Notes under the pieces: generated by a model
What the model saw: the letters and a program-made list of their open reading frames with translations, nothing else
Database searches by the model: none
Told to the model about the DNA's origin: nothing
Made by a program: the position numbers and the translations under genes
NCBI GenBank assembly: GCA_041494805.1
Contig: JBGQBN010000069.1
Coordinates: 1 to 17,456, forward strand
Origin: JBGQBN01 sp041494805
GTDB lineage: Bacteria; Acidobacteriota; Terriglobia; Terriglobales; Acidobacteriaceae
DNA: 17,456 nt
Direction of reading: 5' to 3'
Shown: one piece after another, positions 1-5,914 of the stretch
Layout of the letters: every line of letters starts with the position of its first letter
Numbering within the stretch: the stretch's first letter is position 1

Positions 1-1176
1 AATCGACCCGATCGCCGCGACCACGTCGGCCAACAGCCGTCCTTCGCACATCGAGGGCAACAACTGCATGTTGGCCAGGCAAGCCGACCGCATATGCACT
101 CGGTACGGTTTGGCTGTCCCATCACTCACCACGTAGTAGCCCATCTCTCCGCGGGGTGACTCCACCGCCTGATACACCTCACCCTCCGGCACCGCGAAGC
201 CCTCGGTGATGATCTTGAAGTGATAGATGAGGGCCTCCATTTGGGTCTTCATCTTTTCCCGGTCCGGCAGCACCACCTTGGGAGCATCCGCCTTGATGGG
301 ACCTTCGGGCATCCCCTCCAAAGCCTGCTGGACGATCGCAATAGACTCGCGCATCTCCCGCACCCGGCACATGTAACGGGCAAACACATCGCCTTCTTGG
401 GCCACCGGCACCTTGAACTTGAAATTCTCGTAGCCCGAGTAGGGCATGTCACGGCGCAGATCGAAATCCACACCGCTGCCGCGCAACGTCGGACCACTAG
501 CACCCAGAGCGATGGCATCCTCGGCGGTAATCCGCGCCACGCCCTTCGTGCGCATCCCCCAGATGGGGTTCCCGGTCAGCAGGTTCTCATACTCATCCAC
601 TTTGGAAGGAAAGCGATTGGCAAAATCCCGCACGCGATCAAAGAAACCCAGGGGCGGCTCCAGCGCCAGACCGCCAATCCGGAAGTAGGAAGTCATCATG
701 CGCTGACCGCTCACCATCTCAAAGAGGCGCAGTATGTCCTCGCGCTCGCGGAAGCAGTAGAGAAAAACAGTCAGCGCGCCTATGTCCATGGCGTGGGTCC
801 CCAGCCAGACCAGGTGCGAGTTGATGCGGGTCAGCTCGTTCATCAGCACCCGCATCCACTGCGCTTTCGGCGGAATCTCCAGGCCGAGCAGCTTCTCCAC
901 TGCGAGCACGTAACACAGATTGTTGGTCAGCGGGCAAAGATAGTCGATGCGATCGGTCAGCGGCACCACCTGCTGATAAAACTTGGCCTCGCAGGTCTTT
1001 TCAATCCCGGTGTGCAGATACCCGATATCGGGCATAATCCGCACCACACTTTCGCCGTCGATTTCAAGAATTACCCGCAGTACTCCATGCGTGGAGGGAT
1101 GCTGCGGCCCCATGTTCAGGATCATGGTGCGGTCCTGGCCAGGTTCCAACGTCGGAAGGGGAGTGAGGTGGGCCAT
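1..1176 (-). CDS. nuoD: NADH-quinone oxidoreductase subunit D (complex I 49 kDa), 3' end outside window
   Basis: Encodes the 49-kDa subunit of the peripheral arm of complex I, which helps form the quinone-binding site. The frame is open from the ATG at 1176 to the window edge (392 codons). It has no stop, so the last few residues lie outside. Family landmarks are NMGPQHPSTHGVLR near residue 20, GYLHTGIEK near 55, RGSGVDFDLRRDMPY near the middle, and ESPRGEMGYY with RSACLANMQLLP close to the C-terminus. It starts 8 bases after the nuoC stop, as expected within an operon. Identification is firm. A long antisense frame over the same region is a shadow. Confidence 0.97.
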   Translation of the reverse strand, partial: MAHLTPLPTLEPGQDRTMILNMGPQHPSTHGVLRVILEIDGESVVRIMPDIGYLHTGIEKTCEAKFYQQVVPLTDRIDYLCPLTNNLCYVLAVEKLLGLEIPPKAQWMRVLMNELTRINSHLVWLGTHAMDIGALTVFLYCFREREDILRLFEMVSGQRMMTSYFRIGGLALEPPLGFFDRVRDFANRFPSKVDEYENLLTGNPIWGMRTKGVARITAEDAIALGASGPTLRGSGVDFDLRRDMPYSGYENFKFKVPVAQEGDVFARYMCRVREMRESIAIVQQALEGMPEGPIKADAPKVVLPDREKMKTQMEALIYHFKIITEGFAVPEGEVYQAVESPRGEMGYYVVSDGTAKPYRVHMRSACLANMQLLPSMCEGRLLADVVAAIGSI

Positions 1177-1184
1177 AACGAAAT

Positions 1185-1682
1185 CTAGCGGTAGCCCTCC
1201 ACGGGATAATCCTTGCGCAGCGGATTGCCTTCCCAGTCCTCTGGCATCAGCAGACGCCGCAGGCAGGGATGTCCGATGAAGCGCACGCCAAACAGGTCAT
1301 AAACTTCACGTTCAAAGAAATTGGCGGCGGGCCACACCGAGGTTACGGTATCTATCGCCGGGTTACTACCTTCAAGCCGTACTTTCAGTCGTACCCGTTC
1401 CTTCTTGGGAATCGAGAGCAGGTGATACACCACCTCGAAGCGTGGTTCCGCCGGATACTGGTCTACGCAGGTTACGTCGGCAAGAAAATTAAACGGGCAA
1501 CTGGAGTCCTCGCGGAGCAGAACACAGGCCTCTCGGATGAAAGACCGCTCTACATAGATGGTCATTTCATCGCGGTCAAACTTCGCTCCCTGGACGGCAT
1601 TCGAATTCCAGTCAAGGAGTTTGGCAACAGCCGGGTGCGCCTTGAGTTGCTCCAGTTCGGTGATAGCGGGGGCCAACGCCAT
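1185..1682 (-). CDS. nuoC: NADH-quinone oxidoreductase subunit C (complex I 30 kDa)
   Basis: Encodes the 30-kDa subunit of the complex I peripheral arm, 165 aa. The C-terminal half carries the family signature FEREVYDLFGVRFIGHP followed by LRRLLMPEDWEGNPLRKDYP. The frame stays open further upstream inside nuoA. The ATG at 1682 (MALAPAITELEQL) is preferred because it gives a normal N-terminus and overlaps the nuoA stop by one base (TGATG), a coupling arrangement. It is NuoC only. It is not a NuoCD fusion, and no NuoB domain is attached. Confidence 0.95.
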   Translation of the reverse strand: MALAPAITELEQLKAHPAVAKLLDWNSNAVQGAKFDRDEMTIYVERSFIREACVLLREDSSCPFNFLADVTCVDQYPAEPRFEVVYHLLSIPKKERVRLKVRLEGSNPAIDTVTSVWPAANFFEREVYDLFGVRFIGHPCLRRLLMPEDWEGNPLRKDYPVEGYR

Positions 1683-2077
1683 CAGACTTCTCCCCTCCGG
1701 GTCGAGGGTGCTCCCCAATCCAGCGCCCCCTTCTTCCAGACATAGAAATAGCCCACCAATACTATGCCGATATAAACCAGCATCTCCCAGAAACCAAACA
1801 TCTTGAGCTGGCGAAGGACCACTGCCCACGGATAAAGAAAAACCGCTTCCACGTCGAACAGAATGAACAGCATGGCCACCAGGTAGAACTTGACGGAAAA
1901 GCGCTCGCGGGCGTCCCCGACCGGGATCATGCCGCATTCGTAAGGCGATAATTTCGCTCGGCTGGGCCGCCGGTACCCGATCAGCCGAGAGAGCAGGACC
2001 ATGGCGCCCGCCAAAGCACCTGCAAGCAGGAAGTGAATCAGTAATGGCAGGTAACGGGCGAAGTAATTGTCCGGCAT
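1682..2077 (-). CDS. nuoA: NADH-quinone oxidoreductase subunit A
   Basis: Small membrane subunit of complex I, 131 aa from the ATG at 2077. Three membrane segments are visible, at about residues 8-30, 65-85 and 92-112. The conserved loop YECGMIPVGDARERFSVKFYL and the acidic FDVEAVFLYPW segment are diagnostic. A TTG at 2104 would add nine residues. I prefer the ATG because the mapped promoter places the transcript start near 2116, which would put the AGAAGG ahead of the TTG outside the mRNA. The ATG has no clear Shine-Dalgarno. The next gene is nuoC, not the usual nuoB. Confidence 0.93.
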   Translation of the reverse strand: MPDNYFARYLPLLIHFLLAGALAGAMVLLSRLIGYRRPSRAKLSPYECGMIPVGDARERFSVKFYLVAMLFILFDVEAVFLYPWAVVLRQLKMFGFWEMLVYIGIVLVGYFYVWKKGALDWGAPSTRRGEV

Positions 2078-2122
2078 AGGAGAGCTATATATAATTCGCG
2101 CCAAGCACTGCTTAAACCTTCT

Positions 2123-2151
2123 AGATTAGTTTTCGCATGTGGTAGTGTCAA
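2123..2151 (-). promoter_or_regulatory. Sigma70-type promoter of the nuo operon
   Basis: On the minus strand a perfect -35 TTGACA (2151-2146) is followed after 17 bases by TAATCT (2128-2123). Transcription would start near 2116, about 40 bases ahead of the nuoA ATG. It lies in the 155-bp divergent gap between nuoA and the plus-strand gene at 2233. Confidence 0.7.
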
Positions 2152-2232
2152 GCCAGCCGCTCCGCTGGATTAGGGTTCTTTTAGAGACGTGCAGATTCTG
2201 GGCCAACCTACGGTTAGAATCGCAAGTATCGC

Positions 2233-2823
2233 ATGATCTTCGGTTTCAATACCGACGTGAAGCACGGCGACACCGTTTACCACGTGCAGAGCGAAGCGCG
2301 TGAGAACGAGCTACTGCTGCAGACCCAGGTTTTCGTACGTGGGCGCTGCGTCGGTAAGCGTGCGACTTCTTACGCGGACAAAGTGGCCGGCGGCGGCTTT
2401 ACCGACCAGCAGAAAGAGCAGATCCTGCGCGACCAGCACCGATTGGTGCTCGACTCCATCCGCGACGGCCGCCTGGACAACGTTCTGGACAAGCGCGATA
2501 CCCCGGAAGTGCTGGCCGCAATCAAGGAGCTGGACGTGCACTGGCTCAACGCCGGTTCGGTCCACTCCGGCAACAATCTGACTATGCGTATGAGGGTGAC
2601 CGATGGTGGCTCTGCGGCTCAGGGTGCCCGGCTTACCATTCGTTTCGCTCGTCCCGACGCCGCACCGTTTTATACCCAGGTGGTCGCTGATTCCACCGGT
2701 GACGCGGAAATGAAAATCGAATTGGACGAATCGTCCCTGCCGGATTCCTCCGTGCTGGTGCAGGCGAGCTATTCCGGCCGCACCGCCACTCGCAAGTTTC
2801 AGCTGCGCAAAGTGGAGGCGTAG
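2233..2823 (+). CDS. Conserved protein of unknown function with beta-sandwich-like C-terminus
   Basis: 196 aa with no signal peptide or membrane segment. The first 45 residues (MIFGFNTDVKHGDTVYHVQSE and on) are beta-rich and look like a conserved module I associate with Acidobacteriota proteins. Residues about 55-100 are charged and helical. Residues about 105-196 alternate hydrophobic strands and end in a segment resembling a carboxypeptidase-regulatory or Ig-like fold (DGGSAAQGARLTIRF, then VLVQASYSGRTATRKFQL). It is divergent from nuoA and lies 68 bases ahead of the ThiS-like gene, so it may share a transcript with it. TAGAAT at 2215-2220 could be a -10, but no good -35 accompanies it. Function unknown. 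Confidence 0.8.
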   Translation: MIFGFNTDVKHGDTVYHVQSEARENELLLQTQVFVRGRCVGKRATSYADKVAGGGFTDQQKEQILRDQHRLVLDSIRDGRLDNVLDKRDTPEVLAAIKELDVHWLNAGSVHSGNNLTMRMRVTDGGSAAQGARLTIRFARPDAAPFYTQVVADSTGDAEMKIELDESSLPDSSVLVQASYSGRTATRKFQLRKVEA

Positions 2824-2891
2824 CGTTTCGGCACTGGCCCACCCTGGCTGCTGTTGCCCATCACGGCTCACAGTTGCGACCATCGACTCAG

Positions 2892-3125
2892 ATGAAACTT
2901 GTCATTAACGGCGAAGTTCGCGATTTTGCCTCCCCACTGTCACTCGCTGCCCTGATCGAGCAACTGGGTATGAAGCAAGACCGCGTAGCCCTAGAACTGA
3001 ACCATGACATCATTCCCCGGGAACAGTGGGCTCAAACCAACCTTTCCGATGGCGACCGCCTGGAAATCGTCCACTTCGTAGGCGGCGGCTGCGCTGAGAA
3101 CCGAGAACTGACGACCAGGAACTGA
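2892..3125 (+). CDS. thiS: ThiS-like sulfur-carrier protein with C-terminal extension
   Basis: A small beta-grasp sulfur carrier of the thiamine-thiazole pathway. ThiS is normally adenylated by ThiF at a C-terminal Gly-Gly and then thiocarboxylated. The start MKLVINGEVRDF, the ALELNHDIIPREQW segment and DGDRLEIVHFVGGG are typical. The gene is 77 aa, while the family is usually about 65-70 and ends at the Gly-Gly. Here 11 residues (CAENRELTTRN) follow G64-G66. The ATG at 2892 is preferred over a TTG at 2874. No thiF, thiG or thiO is adjacent. Assignment to the ThiS/MoaD-like fold is firm. Whether it works as is in thiamine synthesis is uncertain. Confidence 0.85.
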   Translation: MKLVINGEVRDFASPLSLAALIEQLGMKQDRVALELNHDIIPREQWAQTNLSDGDRLEIVHFVGGGCAENRELTTRN

Positions 3126-3192
3126 CTCTTCCTGAAAACCCAATGTCGCCGGGGAACTCTTCTAGTCAACCCCCCGTTCACCCAATCTATGG

Positions 3193-3220
3193 TTGACAGC
3201 TGCCAACTCCCGCCTAAAAT
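3193..3220 (+). promoter_or_regulatory. Consensus sigma70-type promoter of the MerR-type gene
   Basis: TTGACA (3193-3198), 16 bases, then TAAAAT (3215-3220). The start would be near 3227, about 20 bases before the TTG start codon of the regulator gene. Confidence 0.72.
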
Positions 3221-3233
3221 GTTCCAAACATTT
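3217..3233 (+). promoter_or_regulatory. Perfect 7-3-7 dyad overlapping the -10, candidate operator
   Basis: AAATGTT-CCA-AACATTT is a perfect inverted repeat covering most of the -10 and the expected transcription start of the gene it precedes. That position fits repression, most simply autorepression. A looser pair TTTGAA (3247-3252) and TTCAAA (3264-3269) lies over the start codon region. Confidence 0.5.
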
Positions 3234-3247
3234 GGGGACCTGATTGT

Positions 3248-3745
3248 TTGAAACGTTTTGCTGTTCAAATGCATGAGCCTTTTACATCCCGTGATGTAGT
3301 GGCGCTGACCGGCATCACGCCCCGGCAGCTGCAATGGTGGGACGAGCGCGGCATTGTGGTTCCAGCCCGGGATGGGCATCGGCGCCTGTATTCGATGAGC
3401 GACCTCACCGAGGTGGCGGTGATCTGCCAATTGCGGCGCCGCGGTTTCTCGTTGCAACGGGTGCGCAGAGTGATCCGCTTCCTGCAACGGGAGTTCGGCA
3501 AACGGCTGGCGGAAACCGTCAGTGGCGCCTCCGACTACCACCTGCTCACCGACGGCAACAGTCTTTATCTGGAAACTTCGGCCCGGCAGATTGTGGACAT
3601 CCTGAAAAACGCCCGCCAGCCCATGCTGGCGATCTGTCTCAGCGACACCGTGCGGCAGGTGCGCGCTGTGGTCCGCGGCAATAAGCGCAGCACGTCTGCC
3701 CCGGCGGCGCCACACGCACTGCTCAAGAGGAAAAAGGCTTCATAG
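3248..3745 (+). CDS. MerR-family transcriptional regulator
   Basis: DNA-binding regulator, 165 aa. A winged helix-turn-helix of MerR type spans about residues 12-80: FTSRDVVALTGITPRQLQWW, ERGIVVPARDGHRRLYSMSDL, then the helical segment AVICQLRRRGFSLQRVRRVI. The C-terminal part (about 100-145) is a small unknown domain, and the tail is basic (LLKRKKAS). No metal-binding cysteine cluster is visible, so the ligand is unknown. The TTG at 3248 is chosen because GGGGAC lies 8 bases upstream. The ATG at 3269 is the alternative and has no Shine-Dalgarno. A consensus promoter with an overlapping dyad lies directly upstream. Confidence 0.88.
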   Translation: MKRFAVQMHEPFTSRDVVALTGITPRQLQWWDERGIVVPARDGHRRLYSMSDLTEVAVICQLRRRGFSLQRVRRVIRFLQREFGKRLAETVSGASDYHLLTDGNSLYLETSARQIVDILKNARQPMLAICLSDTVRQVRAVVRGNKRSTSAPAAPHALLKRKKAS

Positions 3746-3776
3746 GCAGGGAAGTTTGGCTCCACAGGGAGGCAAC

Positions 3777-4040
3777 ATGGTTGGAGAACTGAACATCCTG
3801 AGCGAATGGATCCCGGAGCAAATGCTCCCCGGTACGGTTTTTGTGCTGGAGAACGCAGGCCGGGTGGGGGAGAAGGATGATCCTTACTGGGCGGTTTTGT
3901 CCTGTCCCGACTGTGGGACTTTGGGCCTGATCACGCGCAAGCAGCTCGCCGGCCTCTTGCCGGTCATCTGCGGCTCAGATCAATGCTCGGCACAGTTCTT
4001 TATCAATGACAGCGATGTTGTCATCCGAAAACCGTTTTGA
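3777..4040 (+). CDS. Small Cys4 protein, possible zinc ribbon, unknown function
   Basis: 87 aa from the ATG at 3777, which has GGGAGG four bases upstream. An upstream TTG at 3756 is less likely. Four cysteines form two pairs, C43-x2-C46 and C65-x4-C70, spaced as in a zinc ribbon. The rest is hydrophobic strand followed by polar residues, with no signal peptide. It starts 31 bases after the MerR-type gene, so the two are probably cotranscribed. The metal site is inferred only from cysteine spacing. Confidence 0.75.
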   Translation: MVGELNILSEWIPEQMLPGTVFVLENAGRVGEKDDPYWAVLSCPDCGTLGLITRKQLAGLLPVICGSDQCSAQFFINDSDVVIRKPF

Positions 4041-4054
4041 CTTTGATCAGCTTG

Positions 4055-4074
4055 GCCGGGCTGGAATAGCCGGC
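4055..4074. terminator. Hairpin between convergent genes, weak terminator candidate
   Basis: GCCGG-G-CT pairs with AG-CCGGC across a GGAAT loop, giving seven pairs with one bulged G. It lies in the 39-bp gap between the plus-strand Cys4 gene and the minus-strand ribBA. There is no T-run on either side, so termination is only suggested by location. Confidence 0.35.
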
Positions 4075-4079
4075 TACCA

Positions 4080-5249
4080 CTAGTTCTTCCCCACCTTTAC
4101 TCTGTCCAACACCACTGGCACCTGTTCCACAATTTCAATGCCGAATCCTTCGAGCGCCACCACTTTGCGGGGATGATTGGTAAGCAGCCGGATCCGCCGC
4201 AAATTCAGATCAGAGAGTATCTGCGCGCCAATGCCGATTTCACGCTGCGTCTTGCGCTCACTCTCCGGGAGTGCCGGCAGCCGCTTGTCGCGGTGGAAGG
4301 TTAGCGCTGTTCGCTCTCCCAAGCGTTCCACGGAAAATCCCTTCGATGTCTGATGCAGATAGATGAGCGCGCCCCGGCCTTCGCGGGCGATGGCCTGCAT
4401 CGAGCCTTCGATGGTCGCATGGCAATCGCAGCCGGTAGATCCAAAAACATCACCCATCACGCAGTGTGAATGCATGCGGACCAGCACCGGCTCGCCGCCA
4501 CTTTCCACATCTCCGCGCACCATGGCCACATGCGATTCGCCACCATCCACTTCACTTTCGTAGGCGATCAATCGGAATTCTCCATGCCGCGTGCCCACCA
4601 TGGCTTCCCCTACGCGATGTACGTAGCGCTCGTGCTGCATGCGGTAGCGGATCAGTTCCGCGACCGTCAGCATCTCCAGATTGTGCACTTGGCAGAACTC
4701 GATCAGATCCGGTACCCGGGCCATGGTGCCATCGTCCCGCATGATCTCGCAGATGACACCAGCTGGGACCAATCCGGCCAGCCGGGCCAGATCCACCGAT
4801 GCTTCCGTTTGGCCGGCACGCACCAGCACGCCACCTTTGCGCGCTCGCAGAGGGAACACATGTCCGGGACGCGCCAGGTCCACGGGGCGAGTGGCCGGAT
4901 CAATGGCAATCTTGATGGTGCGGGCGCGATCGTAGGCCGAAATTCCCGTGGTCACCCCATCGCGGGCATCAATCGCCTCGCAGAATGCCGTCCCGTAATT
5001 CGAGGTATTCTCCACGGTCATCGGACCGATGCGCAGATGGTCCAGTCGCTCCTCGGTCATGGCCAGGCAGACCAGTCCGCGGCCGTACTTGGCCATAAAG
5101 TTAATCGCTTCAGGCGTGACCTTCTCGGCCGCCAGCGTCAGGTCGCCTTCGTTCTCGCGATCTTCATCGTCCACCACCACCACCATGCGGCCGGCACGGA
5201 TGCTTTCGATGGCACTGGAAACGTCCGTGAAGGGTGAATGTGACGCCAT
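4080..5249 (-). CDS. ribBA: RibB-RibA fusion: DHBP synthase with diverged GTP cyclohydrolase II-like half
   Basis: Riboflavin biosynthesis. The N-terminal half (about 5-205) is 3,4-dihydroxy-2-butanone-4-phosphate synthase, converting ribulose 5-phosphate to DHBP. Its motifs look intact: DDEDRENEGDL, TTGISAYDRARTI, GHVFPLRARKGGVLVRAGQTE and PAGVICEI. The C-terminal half (about 210-389) is GTP cyclohydrolase II-like. It keeps the zinc cysteines C263, C274 and C276. However, the usual RQEGRGIGL is replaced by HQTSKGFSV (299-307), and the DTVEAN segment is missing, with LPALPESERKTQ in its place. Total length is 389 aa. The ATG at 5249 is chosen. An upstream in-frame start at 5282 would add an atypical tail. 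No FMN riboswitch is seen upstream. It may act only as RibB, as described for RibBX proteins. Confidence 0.88.
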   Translation of the reverse strand: MASHSPFTDVSSAIESIRAGRMVVVVDDEDRENEGDLTLAAEKVTPEAINFMAKYGRGLVCLAMTEERLDHLRIGPMTVENTSNYGTAFCEAIDARDGVTTGISAYDRARTIKIAIDPATRPVDLARPGHVFPLRARKGGVLVRAGQTEASVDLARLAGLVPAGVICEIMRDDGTMARVPDLIEFCQVHNLEMLTVAELIRYRMQHERYVHRVGEAMVGTRHGEFRLIAYESEVDGGESHVAMVRGDVESGGEPVLVRMHSHCVMGDVFGSTGCDCHATIEGSMQAIAREGRGALIYLHQTSKGFSVERLGERTALTFHRDKRLPALPESERKTQREIGIGAQILSDLNLRRIRLLTNHPRKVVALEGFGIEIVEQVPVVLDRVKVGKN

Positions 5250-5292
5250 AATGCGCTGATTGTAGCAAAAACGGTGCGACAACCTTTGTAGC

Positions 5293-5335
5293 GCCAGCGT
5301 CCCGCCGGCTGTGGTGGGGGCGTTCCGCCCCCACC
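5293..5335. repeat. Pair of tandem GC-rich hairpins, REP-like element
   Basis: Two stem-loops stand side by side upstream of ribBA. The first is GCCAGCG-TCC-CGCCGGC (5293-5309, one mismatch). The second is GGTGGGGGCG-TTC-CGCCCCCACC (5313-5335, a perfect 10-bp stem). The first resembles dispersed intergenic palindromes I associate with Acidobacteriota and Verrucomicrobiota genomes. Only one copy is in this window, so its repetitive nature cannot be shown here. Confidence 0.45.
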
Positions 5336-5401
5336 CCCAAGGAAAAGATGACTCACGCTAGTGAAACAGGCCAAGAAGGAGATGTCGGCAGCAAAAGCAA
5401 A

Positions 5402-5423
5402 GGGCCGCCGATTCCGGCGGCCC
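5402..5423 (-). terminator. Rho-independent terminator of the 75-aa gene
   Basis: GGGCCGCCG-ATTC-CGGCGGCCC is a perfect 9-bp stem with a 4-base loop. Read on the minus strand it is followed by TTTGCTTTTGC, a T-rich tail. It lies 24 bases after the stop of the gene at 5447-5674. Confidence 0.75.
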
Positions 5424-5446
5424 CTATGGTTCGTGTCCAGACCAGC

Positions 5447-5674
5447 TTACAGCGTGGACTCTATCTCAAACCCCCAAGCTTCGAGTAGTGGCTCGGGAAT
5501 GTATTTCGAGTTCTTATTGCGCCGCGCCCACTCCCGCAGCCGGGTAGAGCGCAAGTACTGATCGGGCGAGAGCTTGTACTCCCGCACGACCTGTTCGAAT
5601 TCGGTAATGGTTGGGGTAATCGGCCCGATCGGTTCGGGCTTGCCCCAATTGGGGTTACCGCGTCGCTTAGCCAT
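5447..5674 (-). CDS. Small conserved protein of unknown function (75 aa)
   Basis: A basic, soluble 75-aa protein starting MAKRRGNPNWGKPEPIGP. It has a helical middle (TEFEQVVREYKL, YLRSTRLREWARRNK) and a conserved-looking end (KYIPEPLLEAWGFEIEST). I recognise it as a family common in Acidobacteriota with no known function. The positive charge suggests nucleic-acid binding but does not show it. The ATG at 5674 has GAGG ten bases upstream, and a strong terminator follows the stop. It is the last host gene before the transposon insertion. Confidence 0.8.
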   Translation of the reverse strand: MAKRRGNPNWGKPEPIGPITPTITEFEQVVREYKLSPDQYLRSTRLREWARRNKNSKYIPEPLLEAWGFEIESTL

Positions 5675-5857
5675 AAAAATTACGCCTCGAAATTAAGTTA
5701 ACTCGCTTAGGAATGTCTGTAACAGTTAGATTCCTGTAGCCTTTCCAGGGATTCACACCCGACCGCTCCGCCCGCAAACAAGCGCAGGCTCAACTGACGA
5801 ACCGTGTGACTAACTGGAAGCTTATGATTCTAGGGGCGTTCGACTCTAAAGTCAACG

Positions 5858-5865
5858 AGAATTTC
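5858..5865 (+). repeat. Target-site duplication, left copy (AGAATTTC)
   Basis: These eight bases directly outside the left inverted end are repeated exactly at 8528-8535 outside the right end. An 8-bp duplication is the length known for the IS1595 family. Confidence 0.9.
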
Positions 5866-5903
5866 GGCAATAATAGCCTTGACTAACCATGGTTAGCGTG
5901 CTA
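5866..5903 (+). repeat. Left terminal inverted repeat
   Basis: The first 24 bases match the right end at 20 positions, with shared blocks GGCAATAAT and ACTAACCA. A second shared block CGTGCTA (5897-5903) follows after 7 bases here, against 3 at the right end. This end also contains a -35-like TTGACT that the right end lacks. Confidence 0.88.
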
Positions 5904-5907
5904 CCTT
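5879..5907 (+). promoter_or_regulatory. Candidate transposase promoter inside the left end
   Basis: TTGACT (5879-5884), 17 bases, TACCTT (5902-5907). The start would fall at or just before the transposase ATG at 5915, implying a leaderless or nearly leaderless message. That fits the absence of any Shine-Dalgarno. A 14-bp palindrome CTAACCATGGTTAG (5883-5896) lies between the two boxes and could be a binding site. Confidence 0.45.
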
Positions 5908-5914
5908 AAAAACC

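Noticed and set aside
220..1188. 322-codon plus-strand open frame
   Set aside because: It is antisense to nuoD, which has unmistakable family motifs. The translation is His/Gln/Arg-rich and has no domain.
2311..2883. 190-codon minus-strand frame over the gene at 2233-2823
   Set aside because: Low-complexity composition typical of a shadow frame in GC-rich DNA, and no ribosome site.
3032..3715. 227-codon minus-strand frame over the ThiS-like and MerR-type genes
   Set aside because: It spans two recognised genes and their promoter, so it is a shadow.
4470..5237. 255-codon plus-strand frame
   Set aside because: Antisense to the RibB domain, with a repetitive His/Gly/Arg composition.
5250..5446. 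FMN riboswitch upstream of ribBA
   Set aside because: The RFN-element conserved blocks are not present. The structures there are the two GC-rich hairpins and the terminator.
5361..5561. 66-codon plus-strand frame
   Set aside because: It runs through the terminator and antisense to the 75-aa gene. The latter has a convincing sequence and ribosome site.
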